Source: Agarophyton chilense (taxonomy: Eukaryota > Rhodophyta > Florideophyceae > Gracilariales > Gracilariaceae). Taken from it: DNA of 64,000 nt. The notes beneath the pieces are model-generated. The model was not told the origin of the DNA and did no database searches. It saw only the letters and a list, made by a program, of their open reading frames with translations. Where the stretch lies: assembly GCA_030374765.1 (NCBI GenBank), contig JARGXX010000079.1, positions 1,178,001-1,242,000 on the forward strand, read 5' to 3'. Positions 1 through 9,929 of this stretch are shown in pieces. The position numbers were made by a program, and so were the translations under genes. Positions within the stretch are counted from its first letter, which is position 1. Each line of letters opens with the position of its first letter.

Positions 1-2
1 TC

Positions 3-1634
3 AAATGGATTGACAACATTGTCAAGGCCGGTTTTGGCTTGGGTGCCGTCAGCAACCACCCGCCTTCGAAGTCCCACCCTGCGCGTTCCGCAGTGCCCAC
101 TCCCAAACGGCGAAGGCCCCAGCCACCTAGTGATACCAAGCAATCTTCTGCGCCGACGAGCGAAGGTATTAATGAGGATGACACTGATCGTTCTGAAGCG
201 GAAGGTTCCGTAGGTGCCAATGAAGAGCTCTTAATCAGCTCACAACTGGAAAAAGAACTTGCGCATCAACTACGAAAATCACGCTCCAACTTTTCGGAAA
301 ACTCCTCGAGAAAACATGAAGCTCAGTACGCAGAACAACCCCTGCAGGAACATGATGAGGACAGCCACGAAGAATACGAAGAAGATGATTTAATTATTGT
401 ACAGGACCCCAACTCTTCAGAAGAGCATGATGCACCTCCGCAAAGAGGAGGACTGCGATCATTTTGGCAAGCGATTGTGAGTGAAAATGCTGATGATACC
501 GTCGACGACGCGGCGATTGTTTTGGGCCTCGCCAATGGACACGCACCAGACGAAGAAGACACTGACACGACTCCAGAAGCAGAAGACGGTGTTGAGGCTG
601 AACATCAGTTTGCTCGGGAAGCAGTCAACGCGGCCGCAGAAGCTGGCGGTCTGACACTTCAACTCGTCTTGCGCACACCTGACCACCAAGCTTGGCAAAA
701 GGTCAAGAAATTAGAAGAGGAACTTGAAGAAGAGAAAAAACTAAGAACCAGCTTGGAAGACGCAGAAAGGATTTTGCGAGAATCCGAACAGCGTGTGCAG
801 GACTCGGAAACTCTGGCGCAAAAATTGCGAGACAGAAATGAAGCGCTTGTCAAAGAACTTCAAGACCTTGAGCAGATGACTTCTCAAGCTGGGAAGAACA
901 AGGATGCTATGATCCGCCAAATGGAGGCTGCCCTGGTCAAAGCAGAGAAAAATCTTCAGGCCATGTTGCAAGCCAAGTTCAAAAAGGATGCGAACAGTGC
1001 AATCACAAAGTCTATTCAAGTTAACACATATCAGGAAGAGGTAGATGTGAAACCAGTATTCAAAAAACAATCTAGTACACTTCAGGAAGGGGATGCCGAA
1101 AAACAAGTGCCTAAGAACCCGGAGAAAGCATCTGGTACTCAAAAAGTACCATCCTTGGGTTCTGGGGGGTCCGGCGATGATGGCGACCCAATGCAAAAGG
1201 AACATGTTCCGAAAATATTAGAGAACGGTGAACAAGAAAGCAAAGATTCTTTGGATCGGAGAGCGACCGATGTCGTTAACGAGCCTACTGAAAGGAACAC
1301 CAAGATTCCACCATCGGTATCAGGATACAAAGAAAAAGACCGAATAGCAGACATTGCGTCGCACGCGAACACAGCGACAAAGGGAAAGCAATCAGACGGT
1401 ACCAACGGTACTATTCTTAACACGAGCGCTTCCGCTCCAGTCGGTGGTCAAGAGCAAAGTCTCACAGAGGTTCAGTTGCACAATGATAGATATAGTCAAC
1501 TTTCTCTGGATGCACCATCTGTGTCAATTACAAAACTAATCGCAGACATGAGCACCAAGGTCGATGTTGTTGAATCTTCGCACAGCAAACACCTTGAAGC
1601 AACCATGTCTTCAGAAGGTCTAACTCTCATTTAG
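3..1634 (+). CDS. 3' part of a long acidic coiled-coil protein, family unknown
   Basis: The reading frame is open from the first bases of the window to a TAG stop at 1632-1634, so the start lies outside and at least 543 codons are the C-terminal part of a larger protein. The first in-window part is rich in Ser, Glu and Asp and looks disordered. A clear heptad-rich coiled coil follows at roughly 660-1000 (KKLEEELEEEKKLR, then repeated Leu/Glu/Lys heptads), then about 200 residues of low-complexity Lys/Ser/Gly-rich tail. An AATAAA-like signal (ggaataaaag) overlaps the end of the gene. No enzymatic motif is visible and I do not recognise the family; a cytoskeletal or scaffold role would be a guess. 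Confidence is high that it is coding and low for any function. Confidence 0.75.
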   Translation, partial: KWIDNIVKAGFGLGAVSNHPPSKSHPARSAVPTPKRRRPQPPSDTKQSSAPTSEGINEDDTDRSEAEGSVGANEELLISSQLEKELAHQLRKSRSNFSENSSRKHEAQYAEQPLQEHDEDSHEEYEEDDLIIVQDPNSSEEHDAPPQRGGLRSFWQAIVSENADDTVDDAAIVLGLANGHAPDEEDTDTTPEAEDGVEAEHQFAREAVNAAAEAGGLTLQLVLRTPDHQAWQKVKKLEEELEEEKKLRTSLEDAERILRESEQRVQDSETLAQKLRDRNEALVKELQDLEQMTSQAGKNKDAMIRQMEAALVKAEKNLQAMLQAKFKKDANSAITKSIQVNTYQEEVDVKPVFKKQSSTLQEGDAEKQVPKNPEKASGTQKVPSLGSGGSGDDGDPMQKEHVPKILENGEQESKDSLDRRATDVVNEPTERNTKIPPSVSGYKEKDRIADIASHANTATKGKQSDGTNGTILNTSASAPVGGQEQSLTEVQLHNDRYSQLSLDAPSVSITKLIADMSTKVDVVESSHSKHLEATMSSEGLTLI

Positions 1635-2400
1635 GAATAAAAGTCTGTGTGATGTGAGCAATGTGATTCTGTACTTGCTGAGAACACAGGATAGTTCACT
1701 TAACATTAATTGAAAAAGTTTACGGAATGATCTAGAGGCGTCATGAAGAATAGCTTTTCTCTTTAACATCAATACGGTGCAAAGCGATCGGAGGCCTTTT
1801 AGGTACATGAAAGTTCCAGACTACCAAAGAATCTGTACCGGCATACGCGATGTTGAGTTGCCAACCAGAATCTACGACGTTAGGAATCAGTTCAATTGGA
1901 ATGGTACGGACGACGTTTATAAGTCACATTGTGCACGTCATCATCATCCATACACCTCCAAAACGCCGTCAGAACAGCTGTTCGTACTCTGTCCTTCGCC
2001 GAATGCACCCCCTTGTTGTCCAATGTTGTCCAATAAGTCAACAACTCGCTGCCCCCATGAACAGTAGCTAGAAAATACGCATCCTGGGTCTGTAATTGGG
2101 TTGCTCTTCGAACAACAGCCAGCTGCCAAAACCTCCAAACTAGCTACACACTCCACGCTTATGGCTCTCGTGTTTCTGTTTCTTGCTCACACTTACCAAT
2201 CGCCATCATGGACAGATTCAAGTTATCCGTATTATCCTCGACAGCCTTTTCAAGGGTGAGACGTTGAAATCCGAGATTGGCAACTGAAATGCCACCCGCA
2301 ACAATCCGCGTTCTTTGCCTTTACCAACTTAGCCTTCTGCTGGACCTTACCAAACATCTAATCCTCATTCGTCTCCGTAAGCGCAGTCAGGTGTGAAACC
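1635..2400. other. Intergenic, no gene seen
   Basis: Downstream flank of the coiled-coil gene. Only short unconvincing frames occur. I see no RNA gene or repeat. Confidence 0.5.
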
Positions 2401-4722
2401 CATCGTGTATAATATTGTGGAAGAGCTGCAGTGTCAACTGGACAAGACCTGACAAACAACACAGGGCGCATTCTACATTCCATGACTAATGCAGCGAACA
2501 CTATAGCGTCTGCTATTGTGGCGGAAGAGGTTTCGAAGCAAGAGTTGACGCAGATCGAGGCGACCAAGTGTAGAGAGCTTGAAGCAGGAGGCAATATTAT
2601 CAACGAAGCTCATGCAAGGATTAGCTCGTTGACTCGTGGTGTGAAGAAACTTAACGAGAATGTGACGAAGGCTCAAAATGTCGCAACCGTTGGCGAAGAA
2701 AAAGCAGTAGCACCTTCAATATGAGTGTGCAGGAAGAGACGAGAGAGGAATCAAGTTATCAGAGATGTTGCAGGAGGCTTGAGTCATTTACTTAGAATAA
2801 AGGGCCAACAATGAGGTTCGCGAGAAGAGAATAGCTCAGTTGGGGGTTGAGGATGATCAGGCTCCGAAATGGAAAGTCCGCCGATACATAAGCTCTCTGC
2901 GACGTGTACCATTCTGAGATGGTTGAGCTCGTGACCAGACAAGAGATTAGTCAATCTCGCATGTTCCGCGGCCGGGGGAAGCAGGCCAAGCGCACGTCGA
3001 TGATGGTTTATGTCCATGTCATGGAATTGGAACGCGTGCATGACGAAATGCGCGATTTGCTCGCGAGCAATACTACACTAAACGCACTGAACTGTCAGTA
3101 GGGGTTTAGATTCGACGGACAGCTTGAGGAGCTCTTTAAGAAATGCTCCAAGGTTCAGGGCGATTAGAAGCGCCTCTTTCCATCCCTAATCCATATATAC
3201 CGCAACCCGGATATTGAAATGGGAGGAGATGGGCGGGTCGTTTTAGAGCTAACCACAGAGAACGCTGGGGAAGCATTCCTCCCCCTCGCGCGAAGCAGCT
3301 GCTCAGATACTGGCTAGCGGTGACCGCAAAAACGAATGTTAGCCGGGAGTGCTGCATTATGTTACCAGTCTCCTGCGCAACTAGAACAGCGGTCAACGAA
3401 CGACGCCAGAAGGTCATGACATGAAAGCGAGAAAAGCAATCATATCAGCAGCCGCGCAGGAGTGAAGATCGTGGTCAGCGACCGTAGTGGCGATAATGGT
3501 GCCGATGCGGAGGGAATTGCTGCCGCAGTTGTTCGAATTAAAGAGCATGGTTTAGTTCTGGAGCCAGCTTATTGAGGCACAACGGCAGCAAACAGACTGT
3601 TTCAGAACCAGTTTGACATAGTATTCCACACAGTACCGTCGCGTCAAGCAAAAAACTTGTGAGACATCTCTCGCATGGGTTTGAAGTCGTCGCGGAATAA
3701 GTAAAATCGAACGAGTCGGCACAGGTGGAAGTCCTGATTAGATCTGCCAAGAAAAAGGGATGTTGAAGCACCTTCAAAATGCTCGACGTCAGTTCAACAC
3801 TGAAAGCTAAGCAAACTATTAGACAAGCGATCTTCAAGGCGCCAAGAAGGGTTGTGGCCTTTCTGAGGAAAGGGAAATACCTACCGAGTATAAATCTGTT
3901 GTGATAATAAGAAGTCGAAAGTCCGCGGTAAAGAAGATATGGTACAGCAGATTAATTAGTCCTGGCCACAACATTCCCTCCCCCAAAGATGCGTTTGAAC
4001 CACTTGGCAGCCTTCTCCAAAAGATGTGTAGTCTACCGCAATTGTAAGGAGTAGCCAAGTTGTTCATGTACCAATATTTACTTTTTGTTTTGAAAGTACG
4101 CTTGGACTATCATACTTTCTTCTCGCCTCAACGGAAGTTTGTTCTAGAGCTACATGCACAAGAAAAGCCATACATCGCACATCATCTTTGAGTCGCCAAG
4201 TCCAACGTAGAGATTGCAGTGCACAGACGTCTATATTTCCAGGGCCACAGCGTACTGTTCAAGAGCAACACAGCCCTTTGGCTGTCTTGTACCCAGTGCT
4301 TGCTCGAGAAGAGAAAAGACGCGGCTGTGCTGCCACTTGTTAAAGCACAGAGCGATATTGGACGTGGCTCGCATATTGCGCCTCTGCGTTCTGGTGCTTT
4401 GGAGAAGTTATGGCTCGCAACGGGAATTTTCGGGGTTCGAGAGACGCAGAGAAGAATTCGGACCGCCTCACTACAGATAGTCGACAATCGAATCGAAGGA
4501 ACTCTAGGGATTTATTGGTACTCTCTAGAGAAAATTGATGTGGGGGACATACCGCCTCGCTTGGGGCTAAGCGTAAAAAGTTCAGGCACAGAGCGCGCTC
4601 GGGATGAAATAGATTCTTTAGAAAACGGATTCTGTAATGTAAGCCCAATCATCTCGTTAGCTTGGATAAAGCAATGTGTTCCGAAGCTTCGATGTGAAGA
4701 TGGAGAGACCCCGTGCACATAA
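2400..4722 (+). pseudogene. Decayed coding region of unknown family
   Basis: Protein-like stretches appear on the plus strand in changing frames, separated by stops: a helical Glu/Lys/Ala-rich piece near 2430-2720, another near 2900-3100, a Lys/Arg-rich piece near 3640-3860, and a final frame of 168 codons ending at 4722. The composition of these pieces (heptad-like Leu spacing, few rare residues) is more protein-like than that of true intergenic stretches elsewhere in the window. No piece has a recognisable domain, so I cannot say whether this is an old host gene or part of an element. A multi-exon gene with unusual introns is an alternative for the last part only. Confidence 0.4.
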
Positions 4723-5207
4723 CAAAGCTTGATAACTACCATCAACCAGATGGAGGGCAATGCTGTGGTTTTGCCCGTGTTGCATCGAAACGTGCTGAAA
4801 CAAACTTTACCCATGGTAGAAAAACACATACAAAAAACAGCCGAAGTTTCAAACGGAACCCTCATGTGCAACGTCTTTCCAACCCAGCATGCAGCATGGC
4901 AACGCGAATTCTCAACGCCTTGTATTGCTATCCTTACTAATAGGATAGAAGTCCGTCTCTTCAGCTGATGTCGAGCACATTGAGCGGCCCCCAGCTTCAC
5001 ATCGATTCTGCACTCGGGCCGTAGAGAACCGTTAACTGCTTCTGAAATCTGTTGCCGTTCAAACCATCTGAAATCTTTGCCAAACACCGCGCTATTTCAG
5101 GCCGACATCTTCTACGATCTGCAAACTTCGGCTTTTCATCCGAGTATTTCATCAAAAAACATTCACATTCACTAGGTAAACCGATAACGACAACAAGAGA
5201 CCGTTTT
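4723..5207. promoter_or_regulatory. Upstream region of APC11
   Basis: No gene seen. The region just before the APC11 start codon is mildly AT-rich and probably holds its promoter and 5' UTR. This is by position only. Confidence 0.3.
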
Positions 5208-5477
5208 ATGAAGCTAACAATCAATAAAGTTCGATTAGTAGCAGCCTGGACGTGGAATGCCGGTGATGATGCATGTGGAATCTGTCGCAATTCTTTTGAT
5301 GGGTGTTGCCCAGACTGCAACGTCCCTGGCGATTCTTGCCCGCTAGTCTGGGGTGGGTGCAAACATCCTTTCCATCTGCATTGCATTTCAAAGTGGATCG
5401 GTGCGCAACAACCAGAACAGCAGAAATGTCCGATGTGCAGGCAAGATTGGACCTTCGAACCTCCGCAACAGCAGTAG
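5208..5477 (+). CDS. APC11: Anaphase-promoting complex RING-H2 subunit APC11
   Basis: An 89-residue RING-H2 protein, the usual length of APC11 (about 84-90). It is the catalytic RING subunit of the anaphase-promoting complex, a nuclear ubiquitin ligase that drives mitotic exit by recruiting E2 enzymes. Visible family signature: WNAGDDACGICRNSFDGCC near the start, CPDCNVPGDSCPLVWGGC, then the HxxC ligands of FHLHCISKW and the closing CPMCRQDW. All zinc ligands are in place, including the extra cysteines that separate APC11 from RBX1. The ATG at 5208 gives the expected N-terminus (MKLTINKVRLVAAWTW, like MKVKIKCWNGVATW in animals). Its 3' end overlaps the open frame of the downstream TGS1 gene in another phase, so the two may share a transcript. 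Confidence 0.95.
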   Translation: MKLTINKVRLVAAWTWNAGDDACGICRNSFDGCCPDCNVPGDSCPLVWGGCKHPFHLHCISKWIGAQQPEQQKCPMCRQDWTFEPPQQQ

Positions 5478-6637
5478 AAATCGGTCCCAATAAAGGTTTG
5501 TGTGCCGACGAGAATCATGTTGAAACCGCGCAACATGACCCAAATGGAACGAGTAATCAAGACAGGGGAACGCATGATGACGAAGGAAACCGACCATTTC
5601 TTGCCGAATCGATTGTCGAAGATGAACAACCTACTGGAAAGAGTGTCACTCGTTTACGTACAGGGGGTCTTCTGAGTGAGGAAGCCCGTAAGGAAGCTCG
5701 ATTCGAATTGCAAAGCACTCAAGAGCTAGAGAATGCTAACAATTATATGGCTGTAGCCAGTTTGAGTGCACTTGGTAAACAGAAACCCCCGACAGTTGAT
5801 GCGAAATTGTTTGATGAAAAAACTGCTGACTTAGTTCACATCGAGACAACCCCATTCAAGATTTCAAACATCACCAAACGCATCTCAAACGCAGGGTCAA
5901 AGGCGTCGCGCATTGCGAGAAAAGTATCTCAGCGACTAAACGTCGGTGTGATGCATATCAAAAAGAATATTCAGGCTCCGAAGAGGCTCGAGAAATACTA
6001 CTTTCAACGCTATCGTCTGTTTCATCGTTTCGATGAAGGGGTGATCATGGATGATGAGAGCTGGTACTCTGTAACGCCCGAGAAAATCGCACGGCATATT
6101 GCAGGACGATTTGCTGGACGACAGTTAGTTGTGGATTTGTACAGCGGGGCGGGAGGAAATTCGATTCAGTTCGCATTGAACGGAGCATATGTGATCGCTG
6201 TGGAAATCTCGCAGAGTCGTATTGATATTGCTCGAAACAATGCTCGAGTATATGGAGTAGAAGAATATATCGAGTTTGTGGCTGCGGACGTGATGGATGC
6301 ACTGAAAATGATGAAGGAACGAAATATGGTAGCGGATGGTATTTTTCTATCTCCTCCGTGGGGCGGTCCTGGATATCAAGAGAGCGAAAGTTATGACGTC
6401 GGTGTTTTTAAGGCTGTTGTTGATCTTGCACGAATGGTTTCGAAGGATGTGAGTGTGTTGGTACCGAGAAATGTGTGCGGGGACAATGTGCTCAAGTGGT
6501 TCGGACCGTGTGAGTTGGAATGGAACTACTTGGGGAATAAGGTGAAAACGGTGACGATCTACTTTGGAGATCTGATTCGCTGCGCCGACGGCATTTCAGA
6601 AAGACGCGGCGAAGAGGACATTTGGGCGATGACGTAG
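5426..6637 (+). CDS. TGS1: Trimethylguanosine synthase (cap hypermethylase) TGS1
   Basis: A class I SAM-dependent methyltransferase of the TGS1 family, which converts the m7G cap of snRNAs, snoRNAs and telomerase RNA to the 2,2,7-trimethyl form in the nucleus. Seen with the ATG at 5426 as residue 1: YYFQRYRLFHRFDEG at 191-205, SAM-binding motif VVDLYSGAGGNSIQ at 235-248, acidic residue in AVEIS near 260, and the catalytic SPPWGGPGY at 309-317, diagnostic for the family. The first about 180 residues are acidic and disordered. The start is uncertain: the ATG at 5426 lies inside APC11 in another frame, and the next in-frame ATG is at 5747. The frame between them looks coding, so either the genes overlap or an unseen upstream exon supplies the start. 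Confidence 0.9.
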   Translation: MSDVQARLDLRTSATAVEIGPNKGLCADENHVETAQHDPNGTSNQDRGTHDDEGNRPFLAESIVEDEQPTGKSVTRLRTGGLLSEEARKEARFELQSTQELENANNYMAVASLSALGKQKPPTVDAKLFDEKTADLVHIETTPFKISNITKRISNAGSKASRIARKVSQRLNVGVMHIKKNIQAPKRLEKYYFQRYRLFHRFDEGVIMDDESWYSVTPEKIARHIAGRFAGRQLVVDLYSGAGGNSIQFALNGAYVIAVEISQSRIDIARNNARVYGVEEYIEFVAADVMDALKMMKERNMVADGIFLSPPWGGPGYQESESYDVGVFKAVVDLARMVSKDVSVLVPRNVCGDNVLKWFGPCELEWNYLGNKVKTVTIYFGDLIRCADGISERRGEEDIWAMT

Positions 6638-7691
6638 AGTTGTTGACAAATAATTATCATGTATGTGGGCAGGGCTGATGACGGCATTGGGCGGCCGTGT
6701 AGTGTAGCGGTTGTAACTTTAATGGCAGTGATGAGCCTGATGGTGGGGGAGCTTTAATCATGCTCATGAACCAAGACTCGTGATGGTTGGTTGAAAACGG
6801 CACGAGTCTGGGCTAACACAACAGAATGGATAGAAGAGCATCGCGGTCGGTTGCGCCCTGTGCACACAGTATGCGGAAAGGTGTTTTCAGCATGATTAAA
6901 AAGGCAGAGCAGCCGCAATGGCAATGGAAGTGAACGTGATGAATTGGTCTTGTGCTGCAGCGGCTGCAAATAAAGAAGTTGGAGATGCTGGAAATGGCGG
7001 CGCGGAGAGAGATGCGTGGTGCAATGCGTGTACGCGTAGGACCAACAAATATATATGGACGGGATAGCAACAACGCGTCTGTGTATGTCTGTGAAAGAAA
7101 AGGGCTGCAGGTCACGAGCAACAAGAAGGTGACGCATGCGGAGAAGACGCACAGAGAGTCATGCCAGAAACACAAATTTCTCAGGAGGTGGGACTGGCGA
7201 TGGCGCGGCGTCTATGTGACGACGCGTCGCAGGTGAATTATGGAGAGCGTCGCGCCACGGATCAATCGGCAGCGGCGTGTCCACAGACAACGACGCAATT
7301 TACAGCGCGTGTGCGCCACGTGCGTTTTTGGACGCTCTGCCGTGATAGCAGCGCTGCCAGGACGCTTTCGACCCCCGCACCCATTTCGCGCCCGTTCTCA
7401 CGTGTGTACCCCACGCGTACCCGAAGGTACAGTCTCCGCCAGCGCCACCCTCGTTCTTCCCTTTGCCTGCCACCTCCCGCCCGCAGTTCTCTCGTTCGCT
7501 CCTACTCCCAACCCACCCCCGCTTCTGCTTTCCCTCTCTTGTCTGTCGCCCAGCCACTCCCACTATTCCACTGTATCACTGTGTGAGTGGGTGGAGTGCC
7601 ACTCGCTGCCGTATCCAACCGCTCTCCCTGACAAAGCTCGTCTTGCGCCCCATTCCGTTTGCATTCCCTACTTTCCCTCTAGTTCCACTTC
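6638..7691. promoter_or_regulatory. Intergenic, upstream of the TPR-J protein gene
   Basis: No gene seen. The last about 300 bases (7380-7690) are C/T-rich on the plus strand, which looks like a 5' UTR and promoter of the next gene. A tatata-like stretch lies near 7048. Confidence 0.35.
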
Positions 7692-9929
7692 ATGGCTGAG
7701 GAGGCCCGCACCAGCGCTAATTCCTGCTTTCGCATCGGCGATTGGACCGGTGCCATAGAACGCTACACCACCGCCATTGACCTTCAATCTCTCGCCCACC
7801 TTTCGCCCGACAAGAAGCTCTTTTCCAACAGATCAGCAGCTCACTATAAGCTTGCTCGTCAACTACGCGAAGCAGACGACCCTGCCTCTCGCCAGATTTT
7901 GCATCACCTCAACCTCGCAGTCCAAGATGGTTCTAAAGCTGCCGAACTTGATCCGCTGTGGCCGAAAGCCTGGTGTCGCATCGGTGTTGCACTTATCGAC
8001 GCTGAGCGTTTTGTCGAGGCCAAGGATGTTCTGGAGAAAGGGTACCGTCTTTGTCCCGACTCGGAAGATCTTGAAGTGCTATATGAACGTGCCCTTCAAC
8101 TCTATGCCGAGTTTGAGTCGTTTAGTGTGAGGGCCTTTAGTCGCGGTACAAAACTTATGCAGCAGATGGACTTTCATGCTGCTGTCACTGCTTTCACTGC
8201 CGCCATCAAGGCCTGTGACACTGAGAATCGCTTCCCGACCAAAGAAATGTATGCCGGACGTTGTGAGGCTTATTACAACATATCACGAACTGAATCTTCT
8301 TCCGACGCCTGTGAGAAGGCTATGGAGCTTGCCCTTGATGACGCTGAACGTTGTGTTCGCAATGCACCCACATGGCCTCAAAGCTGGGTTTGGAAAGCGC
8401 TTGTGCTTCGCGCCATGGGAAAGTTATCTGAAGCCATAAAGGAATTGAAGAAAGGACAAGACCTTTGTCCAGAAGACGACGGAATGAATTCCCTCATTCG
8501 CGAAATTGATGTCATGCTCCTGGAGAAAGAAAGATACGCGAGAGGTTCGAAAAGCGGCGCGTCAAGGCCCAAAAGACGAGGCGATGTCAAGGATCTCAGT
8601 TTGTACGATATCCTCGGAGTGCAACCTGACGCGAGTGACTCTGCCATCAAGAAGGCATACTACGTACAGGCTAAGCGATGTCATCCCGACAGGCATCCCG
8701 ACGATCCGCATGCTACCGAGAAATTTCAAAAGCTTGGTGAAGCATACCAGATTCTGTCAAACGAACACACGAGGGCTCTTTATGACAATAGCGGAATGGA
8801 AGGTCTCGAATCTTCCAACATGGAGCGCATGGAAGCCGGTCAATTATTCGATATGCTATTTGGATCAGACCAGTTTGAGTTTCTTGTTGGCGAGTTGTCA
8901 CTTGCATCCCTTGCTTCAAATGTTGATGAGGATGGAAATGCCCCCGATGAGAGCTTGCTGAGGAGCATTCAGAAGCAGAGGGTGCGCAAGTTAATTGACG
9001 AGCTCACCCGAATTCTTCAGCCATGGACTGGTGGCGATAAGAGCGCGTTCATTCAGTGGGCGTACACTAAAGCGTTGTGTATTGTTGATAGCAATTGCGG
9101 ACCGGCTATGTTGTATACTATCGGGCAGATTTACACGCGCAAGGCGGATATCTATTTGGGGCGTGATCATCTGTTGGGTATCCCCGCAATGGTCAGCTCT
9201 TTTGGATATTCGAAACAAAAGTTCTCAACGCAAATGAAGGCGGCGGGGGCTGCTTACAAGGTGATGGACAAGCAACGGCGAATGCAGGACAAAGTTATTA
9301 AGCTAGAGAAGGAAGGCCGCCGCATGGATGAAATGGAGGCCCAACGAATGGCCATGGACATGGTTGAAAACGCCTTCGATATGATGTGGAAGATTACTGT
9401 CGTCGACATCCAAAAAACATTGGACGAAGTGATTTCCTTCCTGCTCGATGGAAAGGACATGCCCGAGGATCAACAGAAGATCGAGCAAGTCATCCAAGAT
9501 CTTGACGAGGAGGGCCGAGTCGGTGTCCCAGGAAAGGAGGCGCTATATGTACCTCCTTTCGCTAGCACAGGATGTACTAGCAGCGAAACTTTGTCTGAAG
9601 GCAATGGTGAGAAGGGCGTGGACAAGAGTTCACGCTTCACACTTGACAGCTTGGAAAAGGGTATCGAGCGCTTTTTCCTCCCAAAGAAAGAACACAAAGA
9701 GGGCACTCGCGTGCGAAAACGGGAAGATATCCTACATGCGAGGGCGACTGGTCTCCGCAAGCTTGGTAAGATCTTCATGCAGGTCAGCCAAGATACATCC
9801 GTTCAATCCATTACGTTCCAAAGTAGTTCTGCCCCGGGAAGTGGCTCCGGGAGTGGTTCTGACGGATGGAGTTGTGACTCAACACCAAGGGAAAGCGATG
9901 TTGGAGACACAGAGGTTCGAACGTCTTGA
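7692..9929 (+). CDS. TPR and J-domain co-chaperone with DnaJ-X C-terminal domain
   Basis: A 745-residue Hsp70 co-chaperone. Residues 1-280 form TPR units resembling DNAJC7/TPR2 and other Hsp70/Hsp90-binding proteins. A J domain lies at about 301-366 with the HPD motif at 331-333 (KRCHPDRHPDD), needed to stimulate Hsp70 ATPase. After it come the residues typical of the DnaJ-X domain (LFDMLFGSDQFEFLVGELSL, FIQWAYTKAL, TIGQIYTRKAD), known from CAJ1/DJP1-type and plant J proteins. The C-terminus has a long Lys/Glu-rich helix and a Ser/Gly-rich tail. The ATG at 7692 starts directly at the first TPR helix. No targeting peptide is visible, so a cytosolic location is inferred. The joining of TPR, J and DnaJ-X domains in one chain is unusual in better known lineages. 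Confidence 0.9.
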   Translation: MAEEARTSANSCFRIGDWTGAIERYTTAIDLQSLAHLSPDKKLFSNRSAAHYKLARQLREADDPASRQILHHLNLAVQDGSKAAELDPLWPKAWCRIGVALIDAERFVEAKDVLEKGYRLCPDSEDLEVLYERALQLYAEFESFSVRAFSRGTKLMQQMDFHAAVTAFTAAIKACDTENRFPTKEMYAGRCEAYYNISRTESSSDACEKAMELALDDAERCVRNAPTWPQSWVWKALVLRAMGKLSEAIKELKKGQDLCPEDDGMNSLIREIDVMLLEKERYARGSKSGASRPKRRGDVKDLSLYDILGVQPDASDSAIKKAYYVQAKRCHPDRHPDDPHATEKFQKLGEAYQILSNEHTRALYDNSGMEGLESSNMERMEAGQLFDMLFGSDQFEFLVGELSLASLASNVDEDGNAPDESLLRSIQKQRVRKLIDELTRILQPWTGGDKSAFIQWAYTKALCIVDSNCGPAMLYTIGQIYTRKADIYLGRDHLLGIPAMVSSFGYSKQKFSTQMKAAGAAYKVMDKQRRMQDKVIKLEKEGRRMDEMEAQRMAMDMVENAFDMMWKITVVDIQKTLDEVISFLLDGKDMPEDQQKIEQVIQDLDEEGRVGVPGKEALYVPPFASTGCTSSETLSEGNGEKGVDKSSRFTLDSLEKGIERFFLPKKEHKEGTRVRKREDILHARATGLRKLGKIFMQVSQDTSVQSITFQSSSAPGSGSGSGSDGWSCDSTPRESDVGDTEVRTS

